A DNA stretch of 64,000 bases from Dysidea avara (GCF_963678975.1 NC_089277.1:26734672-26798671); one strand, 5' to 3'. Positions 45,411 through 58,526 are shown, numbered from the stretch's first letter. Notes: generated by a model from the letters alone, not told the origin. Program-made: numbers and translations.

Positions 45411-45419
45411 ACCACTGCC

Positions 45420-45770
45420 CAAATTTCAAGGCAATAGCTCTTTCCAATCTGAAGTTATCAATTGTCAAAGTTGGCAAATTGGATGTGTGGAAGGCCCCTT
45501 TTCGCAAATCCGGTCACATATGTATTATATGTGACCGATTTGCGAAAAAGGGTCTTCCACACACATCCAATTCTATGAAGTTGAATGACCATACCTTTGT
45601 GCTCAAAGAAGATACTAACCTGAAATTTTGTTCATGTATTAACCTATGTTGTTACTCATCACTGTCCAAATTTCAAGGCAATACTATTTTCCTATCTGAC
45701 ATTATGAACTGCCAAAGTTCGTAAATTGGATGTGTGTGGAAGACCCCTTTTCGCAAATCCGGTCAAAATA
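45420..45770. mobile_element. TIR MITE(s) of the GGATTTGCGAAAAGG family
   Basis: CTTTTCGCAAATCCGGTCAC followed head-to-head by GTGACCGATTTGCGAAAAAG at about 45500-45550, and again CTTTTCGCAAATCCGGTCA at about 45750. Probably one element nested in, or joined to, a second. Confidence 0.6.
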
Positions 45771-45922
45771 TATATAATATGTACATTTACTGATAAAATA
45801 TTTAAAGTACATCTACTTCATCTTTTCTTCTTCCTGTAGTAAAGAAAAAAAACATAGGTTAAAAAAGTCCCAAAGCTGGCCATAGGCCGGCTTTGGGGTA
45901 TACAAATACAAAAAGAAATGAA

Positions 45923-46242
45923 ATCTAATCCAAAACAGCCAAGCTGTAAAAAAAGTGTGCGGCCCTAAGAAAAGCTATGGTGAAAAAAGATGTGAAATCC
46001 AAGGTGGCAGCCAAGAAATGGCTGTGATGGTAGGTTAATGGTAAAAATTTTAATAACGACAATTCAGGTGAATTTTTGTGCCGCTTCACAAAATTTACCT
46101 GGATTGTCATTATTAAAATTTTTACCATTAACCTACCATCACAGCCATTTCTTGGCCGCCACCTTGGATTTCACATCTTTTTTCACCATAGCCTTTCTGA
46201 GGGCCGCACACTTTTTTTACAGCTTGGCTGTTTTGGATTAGA
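45923..46242. repeat. Hairpin of composite element copy 2
   Basis: Arms match the 10797-11122 hairpin with a shorter centre. Both ends carry TCTAATCC/GGATTAGA. Confidence 0.9.
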
Positions 46243-49200
46243 TTCTCTATAACTGCAGTGCAAAACAGCCAACAATGAGGCTCACTGGGGCTTAGCATAC
46301 TTTATTGATAATACTTTACATGAACTTCAAGACTATGTAACTTGTTTTGTAAGGGCCCCCAGGGTTTCTTGACAAAATAGCAAAAATTACTGTTTTATAA
46401 TCACATGCCTAATTTGGCTTTTTCAAAACAAAGTACTTTTACGATATGCAAGCGTTGTGCACACATGTCCTAACTCCTTTACAGTCACCCAATGTTCTAT
46501 GATTTGATAATGTTATAATGTTAATAATACCATTATTAATAAGAGTTGATCATATACACATGTAATACTTTCACACACCCCAGATGAAAGGAGCCACCTG
46601 AGTACATTCGTATGTAGCCCAGTCTACATCTGGGCAGCAATTATATACGTAGATGTTAAGGCTGAAATCGATTGTGGGGATCAATTACATGACTTGGATT
46701 TTGCCATGAAAACCAATCAGATGAAAAAATGTTTTGTTATCTTCGTTATCCTATGACTTAAAAAAAACATTGGGCCAATGTGAGAACTATAGTGCTATAG
46801 CTTATTCACCAATCGTATCCACACATTTTTGAATACAGACTACACCTCTGCATGAGGTAACCACTTTACAAGCAGCCTTACCTATCTAGTCCTTTAGTAA
46901 ACTCCGTAATTATTACATAAACGATTCAATAGCACTCATCAAAACATTAAACTCATGTAACCGAAATTCTCCGTAATATATGTATCTCTAGGATTTTCCC
47001 TTTCAAATGCAACCAGAACATACCACCTGCTGACTCATAATTGAAATTTTTAGGCATACATACGTAATATATCACTCATACTTGGGTGAATGGTTGCCCT
47101 GTGCAGGCTATCAGCCTGATATGGATGGGAAGTGTCACATATTAGCTGTAACATGGAGTATTCAGGATTTTGCTTGATATGTATGTATGCCAGAAAGCCC
47201 TCGGCCTCGGGTTGTCGGGAATGCATATCAGGCAAAGCCCTCGTGTCCATGTTACAACTATTACATGTACTGTATAGATGTACATGCAACATACATACAT
47301 ACATATGTAGTTTGACTATAGTTTCATACTTTTCTTTACACAGTGGAATCTCAACCAGTATAATATACAGTACATAAGTACGTACTAACATACTGTATGA
47401 TTAGATGTGTAGCTTCATCATAGAAAACTGTAATATTGAACAAGTTCAATTCTGCACACACATCTATTTACTAAGTTTTATTGCTTTTTAACATGAATTG
47501 ATGATCATCACAAATGTGGTGATACACATGAACAAAAGTGCCAACCATTTAGAATCAGTACTAAAATGATGTACTATGCTTCTGTGAAACAACTGAGTAT
47601 GAAGATCTATGCATGCATGCAAGTCTACTAATCTGAGGATGTATGTATTTGATCAGGTATATATGTACACACATACGATACCACTCAAATGCAACATCAT
47701 CTCACGAGAGTGCAAGTGATTAAAATACTCACTAATTAAAGGGCATGGCACCATTTTGCTTGCAAGTATTCTGTCAATAATCATGGAGTAATTAACCACC
47801 TTGCAACAAAGTGATTAAGTTTCCTGGCCTATACTGAGTTTAATAAGGATAGATTCTATAAGCAAGAAGTAGTGCACACCAGAAAACCTAACTCTGAATG
47901 TAACCTTGTACAGCTTCTCATGCGTAATGGCATTTTGGCAAGAAGAAATGGCCTGGTTTGGGCTATTTCCATCCGAAAATAAAATCAAAAATTGGTTACA
48001 TGTATATATGTACGTACATACACACTAACTTAAGTACAAATTTGACATACTTGCGACATACAGAGTTGGCAAACAGTCAATATCAGGTGGACTGTTCTGA
48101 TCATCTAACAGCTCTAGTTCTGAAGTGTGTACATGCAGTGCTCATATAAACAGTACGTATATACTGGAAATGGTAAAACTATAAATACAGGGATCTGTGT
48201 ACCTTGATACATGTACATACATACTGTATGTTTGTACGTATGTAGGATAAGGTGATGTATGTATTTCATTGTTAAAGAACTTTTATGACTAATCAAATCA
48301 GGTCATGCATGTACGTATGTTGCAGGATAATTCTTTATTAGAACAATACTGTATCAGCTTAATTATTCTTAAAACATGTGTTCAGATAACTGCATAGTAG
48401 TATGAAGTTGGTTGATACACATTGTTGATAATACTCTAGCACATACTCTGTTATTAGAATTATCTTGGGATAATATGGTCTAATACGTATAACAGTCATG
48501 CGTAATTTATGTACATGAGTATACTGTACATAGATACAGAGTGCTTGGAAATAGACAAACGTTGGGATAAATACTTGTGAGCAAAATGGGTACCACACCC
48601 TTTAATTATCAAGTTTTTAATAGCTTGCACTCTTGCGAGGCAATGTTACATTTGAGCGATATGTACCGTACTGTACTTGCATGTAAGACACATAATACTG
48701 ACTGTATGTACAGAATTAAGACATTCATATTACGTTTCAAGATACAGTGTTTGCTTTACAAACTGTGTCATCCTTCCTCTCAATCTAGCAAAGATGCATA
48801 TACGTACGTACATATAAAATGGTAATTATTTATTATAAGTGCCTCTGAAAAAGTGTCTGAAGTTCACCGCATTTTTCAGCATTTATAGGCCACTTGCCTG
48901 CTGCACTTGAGGCGTTTATTATTTCTAATTGGTTTAAACATTGTGTGAGACACACTGTGACGAGGAAAAAGTGGATTGGCCATACAAGACTACTTGCAGA
49001 AGTACTTATAGTACAAGTATATAATATTGTGAAGTGTATAAAACTCCAAGAAGAGTTGGATCCTCGTGGGTTCCTGGGTCCCCTGGTCCTGGGTCCTTGG
49101 TCCCCAGGTCTACTGTTTTTACCTACCTATTTATATGTACGTACCTCAAGCAAGCCTAATTACCGCAGACAAACTTGATTACATAGTTTGGTTAGCTGAG

Positions 49201-49402
49201 TACATCGACACCTGCCTACATACATTGTTACATTTCTGGTTACTCACTAAACATGGGATGAAACATACCCACAGGGAGACCATACTGCCCAGATGGTACC
49301 ACAGTATTAAAAAAAAAACAGGTAGTATCAAAACCGGTATGACTTAAATATCACTTTACTAGCAATAGCAGTATATCGTTCAGCTCTAATATACAGTAAT
49401 AC
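46243..49402. other. Intronic stretch of PITRM1 without recognised genes
   Basis: Only short ORFs. A small tandem of CCTGGGTCC-like units is at about 49070-49112. No exon match found. Confidence 0.4.
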
Positions 49403-49502
49403 CTTTCTTGTATACTTCCTCTTTCTTTGAAGCTGAAAGAGACCCAACCACTTTATCAAGTTTATCAGATTCCAGTGCAGTTTTCTTGGCTTCATAATCA
49501 TC
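49403..49502 (-). CDS. PITRM1: PITRM1 exon (SASKKEEVYKKG)
   Basis: Encodes DDYEAKKTALESDKLDKVVG then SLSASKKEEVYKK and a split Gly. The family reads DKYHEKQAQVEATKLKQKVE…QQIYEKG. Acceptor TTTATAG; donor G|GTATTA. Confidence 0.85.
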
Positions 49503-50716
49503 CTATAAAAAGTAGGTACACTACTAAATGAATACATCTGTTTTTTAATTCGTATAAATGCGTGTTTAATGTGTACGCACGTATGTATGTATACACATGA
49601 CTTTGTCAATATGTTGTGCTCAGTAGAGTATGCCTGTGCATATCATAATGCAGCAGATAATTATAAAATTTTCTTTCATTCTTATTTCCAGTCTGAGCGA
49701 TGGTCTCCATGGCTGGTTTTATCGAGATTTAGCTCAACAACCTCATTGCGCATGCGTATATGCACATGTGCACATCACGCCACATTCTTGTAAAACCATC
49801 GACTGTCTTTTTCAGCTATTGTAACACATTAGAAATGATTCAGAGTATTCGAAAACACTTATATCAACTCAAAGAAATACTTAACTTGACTCTGTTCACA
49901 AGAAAAGTTTTACCGGGTTATGTAACAAACCCGCAATAGTGCGCGAAGGATCCGGTTATCCAAGAAACGAGACCTCTATGGGCGTGTGCATTTCAGCATA
50001 GGCGCATCGTGCTAACAAACACATAATACAAGTGTAAGCGTGTCGAAATTGTATTCAGCGAGTGCTTTATTAAAGCGATCCGCCATATGGTGGTTGCCGC
50101 AGTGAATGGGTTAAAATACTGAAGTGTTTGTTTTAGTAGAAATTGTACAGTGTATTTCAAAAATCATGCATAAAACCTACTTGAAATTTGGTGGAATTAC
50201 ATACAATTAGTACTGGTAGAATATTGGCAAGATTTAGAATTGTGTGGGAATGACAAGCGAAATACCTCAAACCAGATGATAATTGATGTACACAAGTAAA
50301 CGAGTGGACGATAAACGACCATCAATAATTGATGCTGAATACCACTGTCTTTGGCCGAATGCTAATGAAGAACGCCACTGCCTGGGGAGCTGGTATGTTG
50401 TGGACACCTAGTTTTAAATTGCCTATCAGCTGGGTATAAAAGTTTGTGCATATCTTGTTCTAAACAAGAATCTTGTAGGTTGATGTACAACAAGGCCAAT
50501 AATTGATTACTTATGCTATATATATATATACAGTCATGTATATTAATTAATTAATTTAGCTTTATACTAAAAGGTTATGGTGCATTGTGTAAATGTGTAT
50601 CACTGAGTATTACATGTGTATGTACACACAGTACAGCATATTATATGTAAGTTGTAGGTACACCTGTACAAACACATGGTCAATATGTACAACATATGTA
50701 CAGTATACATATGTAC

Positions 50717-50808
50717 CTCTGGTGTCATCACTAATGTGCTTGTTGTCAAGAAAATATTGCTGGATCTTTTCTTGTAAAAAAGTAGGTGATTTGAGTAACT
50801 CCAAAAAA
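50717..50808 (-). CDS. PITRM1: PITRM1 exon (SPTFLQEKIQQYF)
   Basis: Encodes LLKSPTFLQEKIQQYFLDNK and H, matching ENPKFLQEKVKQYFKNNQH. The donor is uncertain: GTGATG just after KHI or GTACAT after DDTR. The next family segment (LTLSMRPD) is not in either flanking exon, so a small exon is missing or lost. Confidence 0.75.
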
Positions 50809-50993
50809 ACAACACACACAGCTAATTAAGTAAATGAAAATAAAGAATTCTAGGTAACAACATTATAAATACAGCACTATTATAAGTCATATACGTAGGT
50901 TTGGTTTTTAGACATAAGATATGAAACAATACATGCGCATGTGTATACACTAATACACATTCAAGTCCATCTGTATGCACAGGAGTGCATCAA

Positions 50994-51466
50994 ATCCTAT
51001 GGACAAGAGGAAATGTAACTCCGTAAACAGCGGAATTCAAACATGACTGTTGTGTACCATAATAAGTAACTTTTAAAATTTCTTAATTAGGATATTATGC
51101 AGAGTCACATGCTCAAGTATGTCACGTTTCCACTGTAATGAAGCAAAGCTATGGAGGCGAAGTTCAATGGCACGACAAAGGAATAGTAACACAGGCTTAG
51201 CAGGACAGTGTTTCTACAGTCACTAATCACGTGAAATCAACCGAAATTATTCCACTTGACTATTCCAAGCTCTACCTTCGACTCGACAATCATCCTATCG
51301 AAGCAGCTTTACATAAAGCGATGGAATAGCAGCCCATTCAGTGTATCCCTGTTGCGTACAAGAATGATGTAACCAATCATATACATAGTAACACTGGACG
51401 CCATGTTTGAATTTTGCCCGTGGTATTGGTAGTGTACGGAGTTACACACTTCCTTGTCCATAGGAT
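50994..51466. mobile_element. TIR MITE in a PITRM1 intron
   Basis: Ends ATCCTATGGACAAGAGGAAA…TGTAACTCCGTA and the complement GGAGTTACACACTTCCTTGT…CCATAGGAT form ~35-bp inverted repeats. Interior non-coding. Confidence 0.75.
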
Positions 51467-51780
51467 TCGATGAGCGCATTAGGCATAGGGGATGGCCAGA
51501 CTATAAGGTTGGACCACTTTTATATAATAAACTAGATCATATCAGTGTGACATTTAGTAGAGTAGTCAGTGATACTCTAATACAACATCCAGTGGTTGAC
51601 TGTACTAATGCATATTTCCTATATCCATGTTCTGTACAGTACTGTATGTGCAACATACGTACAACTGTAAAGTTCCATCATGTGCACTGAAATTGTGTTT
51701 CCATTATAACTGTAGCATATGGTCTGGTCGCACCACACTACACTGAACATGTATGACAGCTTTTGTAATAGAATCATACA

Positions 51781-51840
51781 CGCACGCACGCATGCACACA
51801 CACACGCATGCACCCACGCACACGCACACTCTCACACACA
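51781..51840. repeat. CA/CG-rich simple repeat
   Basis: Irregular ACACGCACGCATGCAC run. A similar run is at about 52081-52151. Confidence 0.85.
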
Positions 51841-51933
51841 ATGTTTGGTAAAGTAGAACACACTATAACATGTAAGGTTCATTGTTGAGTCATATTAACA
51901 ACTCAGTATAGTGACCATTAATTAAATACCAAC

Positions 51934-52011
51934 CTTGAACTCGTCCACTCTGCTGTTGACCATCAGATTTGGTACAGGATCACCATCATGGTTCCATGTT
52001 GGCATCACTGA
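51934..52011 (-). CDS. PITRM1: PITRM1 exon (NHDGDPVP)
   Basis: Encodes SVMPTWNHDGDPVPNLMVNS and RVDEFK. Family counterpart: SYIASCWNHDGDPVELLKLG. Acceptor CTGTAG; donor AAG|GTTGGT; phase 0 at both ends. Confidence 0.88.
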
Positions 52012-52194
52012 CTACAGTGTATACATGCAATAATTGGTCCTTAATCATTTGTACCATAGCTTATAGATAGTACATACTTATACACACACATATGCACACG
52101 TACACACACATGCACACACACGCACACACACACATGCACACACACACACGTACATATATGAGAGACATATGCACATACATATCACAATACATAC

Positions 52195-52291
52195 AGCAAT
52201 CAAGGTCAGTCCAAAATTGGTAGATTGATACTTAATGCCACGCTCTAAATGATGTAATACAGCCTTAATTCTGTCCTCTGGAAAACCTTCC
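52195..52291 (-). CDS. PITRM1: PITRM1 exon (GFPEDRIKAVLHH)
   Basis: Encodes EGFPEDRIKAVLHHLERGIK and YQSTNFGLTLIA, matching KGFEDDRIEALLHKIEIQMK and HQSTSFGLMLT. Acceptor TTTATAG; donor GCT|GTATGT. Confidence 0.9.
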
Positions 52292-52867
52292 CTATAAAAG
52301 GAAAAAAACAAATGGACAACAATATAGAAGAAAAGGAGCTGTATTTATAACACCACAAGTGGTACGTACATGTACAATACTATATAAATATTATACACCA
52401 ACTTGGCAAATATCAACATACTATAGCAGTGTTTAGATACAGGCAAACAAACTTGGTCAGAAAAGCAAAGCCTATTCATCTATTACATAATTATATAGCT
52501 CAATTTCAATCACATAGTTATGTAGATACATAAATACTCTAATAGAACAGTCATTTTTACTGTTTAGAGGATCAAGTAGACCTACAGTACCTATATGTAG
52601 GCACATACAGGGTAATAGTAGCACGTACGTAGAAATACTATAAACTGGATGGCATCAACACATACGTACAGTATTGAATGTACGCACAGTAATTCTCATG
52701 CACACATGAACTCTACATATTTTACAGTTTATAAATGAAATATAAATACCTATTACTGCACGTACTGCAAAACACTATACATACTTTTCTATTACCATCT
52801 AAAATAAGATTATACTTATCCTTCATTCCACAACATGTACTATATCTTAATGCCAACATATCATACA

Positions 52868-53880
52868 CAAGTACATAGAAAAATTTGGAATTTTCAACTA
52901 TAGTAGGGACCATAGCACATCGATAAAAGGTACTGAAACAAGCTGGAGTAGTGCACAATATTAAATCACAGTAAAACAATAAGAAGTGTTATATCCCTAC
53001 TGTGCTCAAGATACCATATATAATGGAAATGCACAGTAGGGATATAACACTTCTTATTGTTTTACTGTGATTTAATATTGTGCACTACTCCAGCTTGTTT
53101 CAGTACTTTTTATCGATGTGCTATGGTCCCTACTATAGTTGAAAATTCCAAATTTTTCTATGTAGTTGGTTGTTAACTTTTTTTTGTAAATAATAATTAT
53201 GACTGGTGAACCCACGCATACTGCATCTGAAATGGTGCCGCACGCCCCAGCTATTATCAATTGTCATCTGAAAAGTGAAGTATCCATTACTGTTGGTTGT
53301 CGGCTATGTTCAACCTGTTACAAAACAGTACGAATCAAGAACTGTTTGACAAGCACCTCTGCTATCAAAATAGCCACTATGAAAAATACGGACGATTTCC
53401 ATTACACAAACGGAAGCCATCACGTGCTATCACTAAATCGACACTTTTCGCTGTCAGCAAAGATGAATGTGACACAAAGAAGGACACTGGTAAGTCCATG
53501 AAGAATGCATTATACATACTGCGGTATGCCAAAAGGCACCTGTCGGGACGAAGCAACATTGAACAGTGAAAAACTCAAGCCCGTAGCCTTAGCCATTAAC
53601 GAGTTACGCTTGTCTGAAGGCATCAGTCAGTCAGTCAGGCACTTACTCACTCGGTCAGTAGAAAATTCCATTAAATAAATTATTTTTAAAATTCCTTAGT
53701 AACTTGTTGGAAGCATTTCGGGTCGATCTGATAGCTTTTTTGTGCTTAGTTTTACCTAACCAATACTGCCTCATCATCATCAGGGGAAATTGAGGCTGTG
53801 TTTTGGGTGATATTCTCTTGTGGGCCACACCTACTCCTTTGTGGTCCGTACTATACAGTACTATCGTACTGCATGATACG
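52868..53880 (+). mobile_element. Fold-back head plus tail repeat, copy 1
   Basis: The head is an inverted repeat with ~140-bp arms (…CAATAAGAAGTGTTATATCC / GGATATAACACTTCTTATTG…, centre about 53010). The tail, from TAATAATTATGACTGGTGAA to a GGTCCGTACTATACA end, includes a CAGTCAGTCAGT stretch. Copy 2 is at 55040-56187, and tail relatives lie reversed at about 4760-5150 and 35790-36140. ORFs in the tail differ between copies and look incidental. Confidence 0.8.
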
Positions 53881-53901
53881 ACTACGTACAGACAGACATA
53901 C

Positions 53902-54015
53902 TTTGCAACTGTTTCTAAGGTAGAACAAGTGATGTCTTTAACATGACCAACGTCATCTTTGTGGATATCTTGTAGTCCGATGGAGAATGCTGTCTCTCTC
54001 ATAGAATGGTCATAC
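53902..54015 (-). CDS. PITRM1: PITRM1 exon (AFSIGLQDI)
   Basis: Encodes YDHSMRETAFSIGLQDIHKD and the stretch to ETVAK, matching YNGYTREAYFSVGLQGIAEK. It starts only about 20 bp from the end of the 52868-53880 repeat. Confidence 0.9.
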
Positions 54016-54100
54016 CTGTTGTGACATACATAAAATACAAATATGCACTCTGATACCACATACTGTACTGTACACTACACAGTACACAAACATGTACACA

Positions 54101-54102
<2 letters not shown>

Positions 54103-54171
<69 letters not shown>
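54103..54171. repeat. (AC)n microsatellite
   Basis: About 34 AC units running up to the donor of the next PITRM1 exon, leaving only ~5 bp between repeat and splice site. Confidence 0.95.
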
Positions 54172-54174
<3 letters not shown>

Positions 54175-54175
54175 C

Positions 54176-54304
54176 CCTGTAGCTGGAGAGAAGTCAGATC
54201 CAATGTTAGCATCAATCAGAGCCTGATAAAGCAAAGAGGCAGGACCAGTGGACAAGAGTGTACACAGAACAGACAAAGTCAGTGACTCCAGTGGATCGAA
54301 TATA
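54176..54304 (-). CDS. PITRM1: PITRM1 exon (LLSTGPASLLYQALI)
   Basis: Encodes IFDPLESLTLSVLCTLLSTG, PASLLYQALIDANIGSDFSP and AT(G). The family reads FEAFTLSLLSSLLTSGPNSP. Acceptor TTTGCAG; donor GG|GTAGTG. Confidence 0.9.
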
Positions 54305-55039
54305 CTGCAAAAAGGTGAGCATTATTAGTAAGTAAAGACATAAATGTACTGTAAATATGTACATACAAGCACATAAAGTGCTTTGGATTCAAACAATTAT
54401 TTGAATATTGTTCAGGCTAATAATTGATAAGGTAACATTTCAAATATGAACACTTCAACCACTTTAATCTTACAGATTATCCGGTAGGTGACAATGTAGA
54501 GAAGCCATAGACTATACATGCACTGGATGTATATACAGTATCACTGTTATATGGCAAATTGACAATAAATATGCACAATGGTACATACACAGACAACTAA
54601 AGTAGTAAAATGCAATTCAGTACACTTTACGTACGTATGTGTATCACTTGTACAATGCTTGCAGTACGGTACATACAATATATAAATGTTGTTGACAGGA
54701 CATGTTCAGATTAAAACTAAAATATTAAGCTTAGGTATGTACACATGTACGTGCATACATATGCAAACAAATAATAATAATACGTATACAATTAGACATG
54801 TATCTACACTGTAATTCGCACCACCATTCAGTGCCTAAATGTGTATTAGTTGCACATGTGTAACAGTATTGGAAATAAAGCATAGCATTTGAAAAAAAAA
54901 CAACAAGTAAACTACACACACGTACAATGTGTATGTGTTCATACACTGTATGTGTGCACCTACAGTATGTTAGGCTTTTGTACATACAGTGCACCACCTC
55001 AACAAGTAGTATCTAACGACACATATGTACTACATGTAA

Positions 55040-56187
55040 AGTACACAGAAAAATTTGGAATTTTCCCCTCAACTAGAGTTGGGACCATAGCACATCGATA
55101 AAAAGTACTGAAACAAGCTGGAGTAGTGCACGATATTAAATCACAGTAAAACAATAAGAAGTGTTATATCCCTACTGTGCATTTCCATTATGATATCTTG
55201 AGCACAGTAGGGACATAACAATTCTTATTGTTATACTATGAATTAATATCATACACTACTCCAGCTTGTTTCAGTACTTTTTATCGATGTGTTATGGTCC
55301 CTATTCTAGTTGAAAATTCCAAATATTTCTGTGTACTTGTTTGTTAACTTTTTTTGTAAATAATAATTATGACTGGTGAACCCACGCATACCGTATCTGA
55401 CATGGTGCCGCACGCCCCAATTATCATCTGAAAAGTAAACTATCCATTATGCTTTGTTGTCAGCTATGTTTAACCCATTACACAGTATTTCGAATTAAGA
55501 ACTGTTTGAAAAGCACCTCTGCAATCCACGCATACCGAAAGAAAGGTGCCGCACACCCAAGTTATATCAATTATCGTCTGAAAAGTGAAGTATCCATTAC
55601 ACTTCGTTGTCAGCTATGTTCAACCCATTACACAGCAGTATAAATCAAGAACTGTTTGAAAAGCAGCTTTGATATCAAAATAGCCACTATGACAAATATG
55701 GACGATTTCCGTTACGAAGGGAAGCCATCATGTGCTATCGCCAAATCGACCATTATCCCTGTCAGCAAAGATGAATGGTACACAAAGGAGGACACTGGTA
55801 AGTCCATGAAGAATGCATTGTATGTACTGTGGTATGCCAAAAGGCACCTCTCGGGCTGAAGCGACATCAAATGGTGAAAAAATCAAGCCTGTAGCCTTAG
55901 CCGTTATCGAGTTACGCTTGTCTGAAGGCATCAGTCAGTTACTTACTCACTTACTTACTCAGTCAGTAGAAAATTCCGTTAAATAAATTATTTTTAAAAT
56001 TCCGTAGCAACTTGTTGAAAGTATTTTGGGTCAATCTGAAAGCTAGTTTAGGCTTAGTTTCACCTAACCAATACTGCCTGATTGTCGTTTGGGGAAATTG
56101 AGGCTGTTTTTTTGGGTGATATTATTTCGTGGGCCACGTCTACTCCTTTAAGGTCCGTACTATACACTACTATCATGGCGTATGATG
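55040..56187 (+). mobile_element. Fold-back head plus tail repeat, copy 2
   Basis: Same architecture as 52868-53880 with an internally repeated block: the CATACCG…GTGCCGCAC and GAACTGTTTGAAAAGCA phrases occur twice. Separated from copy 1 by two PITRM1 exons. Confidence 0.8.
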
Positions 56188-56410
56188 TACCACACAGAAG
56201 TACATCATACATGCATCATTATTACTATCCTACTAGGACTCTCTAAGAAGGCTACTTAAAGCTCGTAAATACTGGGAGTCAAACTCTACTGGATGCAAAA
56301 AAATTTACATAATGGCGAGTTGGTTAAGATTAAGTGTACACATATACAGTATGTATGCAATATGCCACAGCTGGTACTGTACTTTGCACGTACATAACTA
56401 GTGACTGTAC

Positions 56411-56491
56411 CTTCCCAGTAAGAAGCTAACACTGACAGTTGTCTGCTTATCAGGATTGGCTGCCATTGTGTCATAAGGACATGACCTTTCT
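56411..56491 (-). CDS. PITRM1: PITRM1 exon (NPDKQTTVSVSFLL), first seen in window
   Basis: Encodes ERSCPYDTMAANPDKQTTVS and VSFLLG, matching CGPDSFATDPSKQTTISVSF. Acceptor TTTGTAG; donor AG|GTACAG. Exons for the catalytic N-terminal half were not found to its right. Confidence 0.88.
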
Positions 56492-58526
56492 CTACAAAAA
56501 GAAATGACAAGGAGATACAGAAACACCAAGAGTAAATAATACTCTATAATATCCAGAAAGACTTGTTGCTGTCAATTTGATGGCCCATACTGGAGATAGG
56601 CACTTTCCCTTTTTTATTAACTCTTCGTAACACAAATGCTGTATGTAATAATATACAGTGTATGACCAAGTACAGTACGGGTCATTCCATACCAAATCAA
56701 CCAAAAAAAATCCTGACCCCATCAGATTTTCATGAAATTTGGCATAGACATGGACTCTACTAAGAAACTTTCTCACACCAAAATTTGGCCAATTCTATTG
56801 ATCTCCCTTTAAGATATGACCGCTCAAAGTTTATTAGAAAATTTTACAACAGCTTGCACAGGTTTAATAAAATGGCCATAACTTTGTCAGTGATTACCAC
56901 ACAACCTTTCTGTTTAGAATTTTGAAATGCTTATTAAATTCTCTTTCAGGTGATATATAATTTAATATAATTACTCAAAGGAAAAGGTGAAACCACAAAA
57001 ATGTGACTTTTTCCTTTGATCTTAGTTTTTTCAAAAACGGATATTTTAATTGCTTTCATTTTTTGTTGAAATATTCTTCTAATACCCTTCTTTCATGACA
57101 GTAAGTTTGAAGTCGGGATGGCGAAGGGATCATGAGTTATGGCTACATATGTAATTCTTATTGATGTTTACATGCTACCAGGGTATAACTATGAACACTA
57201 CTATAACAATACGAAATATTAAATTCAATTATAGTATGGAATCTCATTGCAGTGTGGTCAAGTTGTAATACACATACAGTTGGAGGCATAGTACACAGGT
57301 ATAATCACAATAATTATTAAACAGAAGTATCAATACTCTCCGTTGCTGAAGTCACACCAATATACCCATGTTAAGTATATCAATGCAGTTATGATAACTG
57401 GTGCAAATGCTGTCAAAAGTCCATAATAGAGATTTTGTACCATACATTGGGAAGGTTTGGTGCTTAAGTTTGGTGAGGAAAATAGTTCGACAAAATTGTG
57501 AAACTTCATAATAGGAGGGTTTTAATTTGGTAAATTGACCAAACAATTTCTCCGCTAACTTTTCTGTTATTATTCTATACAGTCTGTGTGACATGTATAA
57601 TTTCTTTTGCAGGATCTGTATGTAACATTTTTTGACATAACAGCTATACTTCATAAAATCACAAGGAAAACTTCAGATGGGCAGACATTAGCATTTCCTT
57701 GTCATCACAGACACTATAGCAATTTAGGTGGTAGAGTATAGACTGTCTGTGAGATCAAAACCTCTATATATTTACTCTGTATGTACATTGGCATGAATTT
57801 TCAAAAATGTGTAACAGTTAGAAGCTGCACCACTGGAAAACTTCATATATGGACATTGGCATAGACAAAAGCATCATTGCATATTTCAAAACCAAAAGAT
57901 AAATCTGTAAAATAATATTTTCATTGTCTGAAACTTAGTATATCAGTGGGTTACATTCATTACTGGACATATGTGTAGCAGTTAAGTATTCTGATTAATC
58001 CTTATTGATTGTACAACCTGACAGTGGTACTATATATGTCTAGCAATGAATGGAATCCATAATATGACTGTATTTTCAACAAATCCTTACCATTTCACAC
58101 ACTTTTTGTGTTGCTTTTCATGAACTAATGAATGAAATTTAGGCCACTTAGCTTAGATTATCATATTTTTACAATTGATAAAATTATAAAATTTTAGTCC
58201 GCATAGATTAAGCAGTGTACCCAATCAAACAAGCTATGCTAAGTAACTTTTGTACGCATATTATAGCGAAAAGAATTTGGATCCCTATGTAAGTATGTAG
58301 TAGTTGATGCATATTTAGCTTTTCACATAATTGCTTGCATAACTTATTCTAAAGCAGTAATCAAAAATGCCCTGTGAATTTTTTTGCTTTACCACTAAAT
58401 GTTGTATATGTACTGTAGGATATCTTAGAAAAATCAGGAGTTGTAGGTCAGTAATTTACTACTCATGCATACTTAACTCAAAAATTAATGAAAATTGGTT
58501 TACATTATTGGTGCCCAATTCATAGG

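Larger units (their letters stand above)
41506..46242 (-). mobile_element. Composite hairpin-minisatellite element, copy 2 (inverted)
   Basis: On the minus strand the order is hairpin (46242-45923), tail (to about 45780), minisatellite (about 45410-42380) and unique region with terminal hairpin (to 41506), as in 10797-14122. Two later insertions are nested: a hAT-like MITE (44028-44464) and a TIR MITE next to the tail (about 45420-45770). The array is about 1.5 times as long as in copy 1 after subtracting insertions. A 180-codon ORF in the unique region has no sign of protein conservation. Confidence 0.85.
19219..56491 (-). pseudogene. PITRM1: Presequence protease (M16C metallopeptidase) gene, 3' two thirds; probably a pseudogene
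   Basis: PITRM1/PreP is a mitochondrial-matrix zinc peptidase that degrades transit peptides and short unstructured peptides. About 20 exons on the minus strand encode, in order, segments recognisable against animal PITRM1, from just before the NPDKQTT region to the C-terminal GPEN stretch. The HXXEH zinc site lies in the N-terminal half, which is not found here and should lie beyond the right edge. Three kinds of damage are visible: an in-frame TAG in both copies of a duplicated exon (27289-27291, 30230-30232), a one-base frame change in the exon at 22606-23205, and a 476-bp element inside that exon. One small exon (after 50717) was not found. Splice sites are otherwise good and the remaining reading frames are clean, which suggests recent decay or an allele-specific defect. 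A three-gene collagen-like block is nested in the intron 31288-49402. Confidence 0.8.

Noticed and set aside
53199-53569. Overlapping ORFs of 90-100 codons in the fold-back-headed repeat tail
   Set aside because: Frames differ in the second copy (55380-55860), so protein coding is unlikely.
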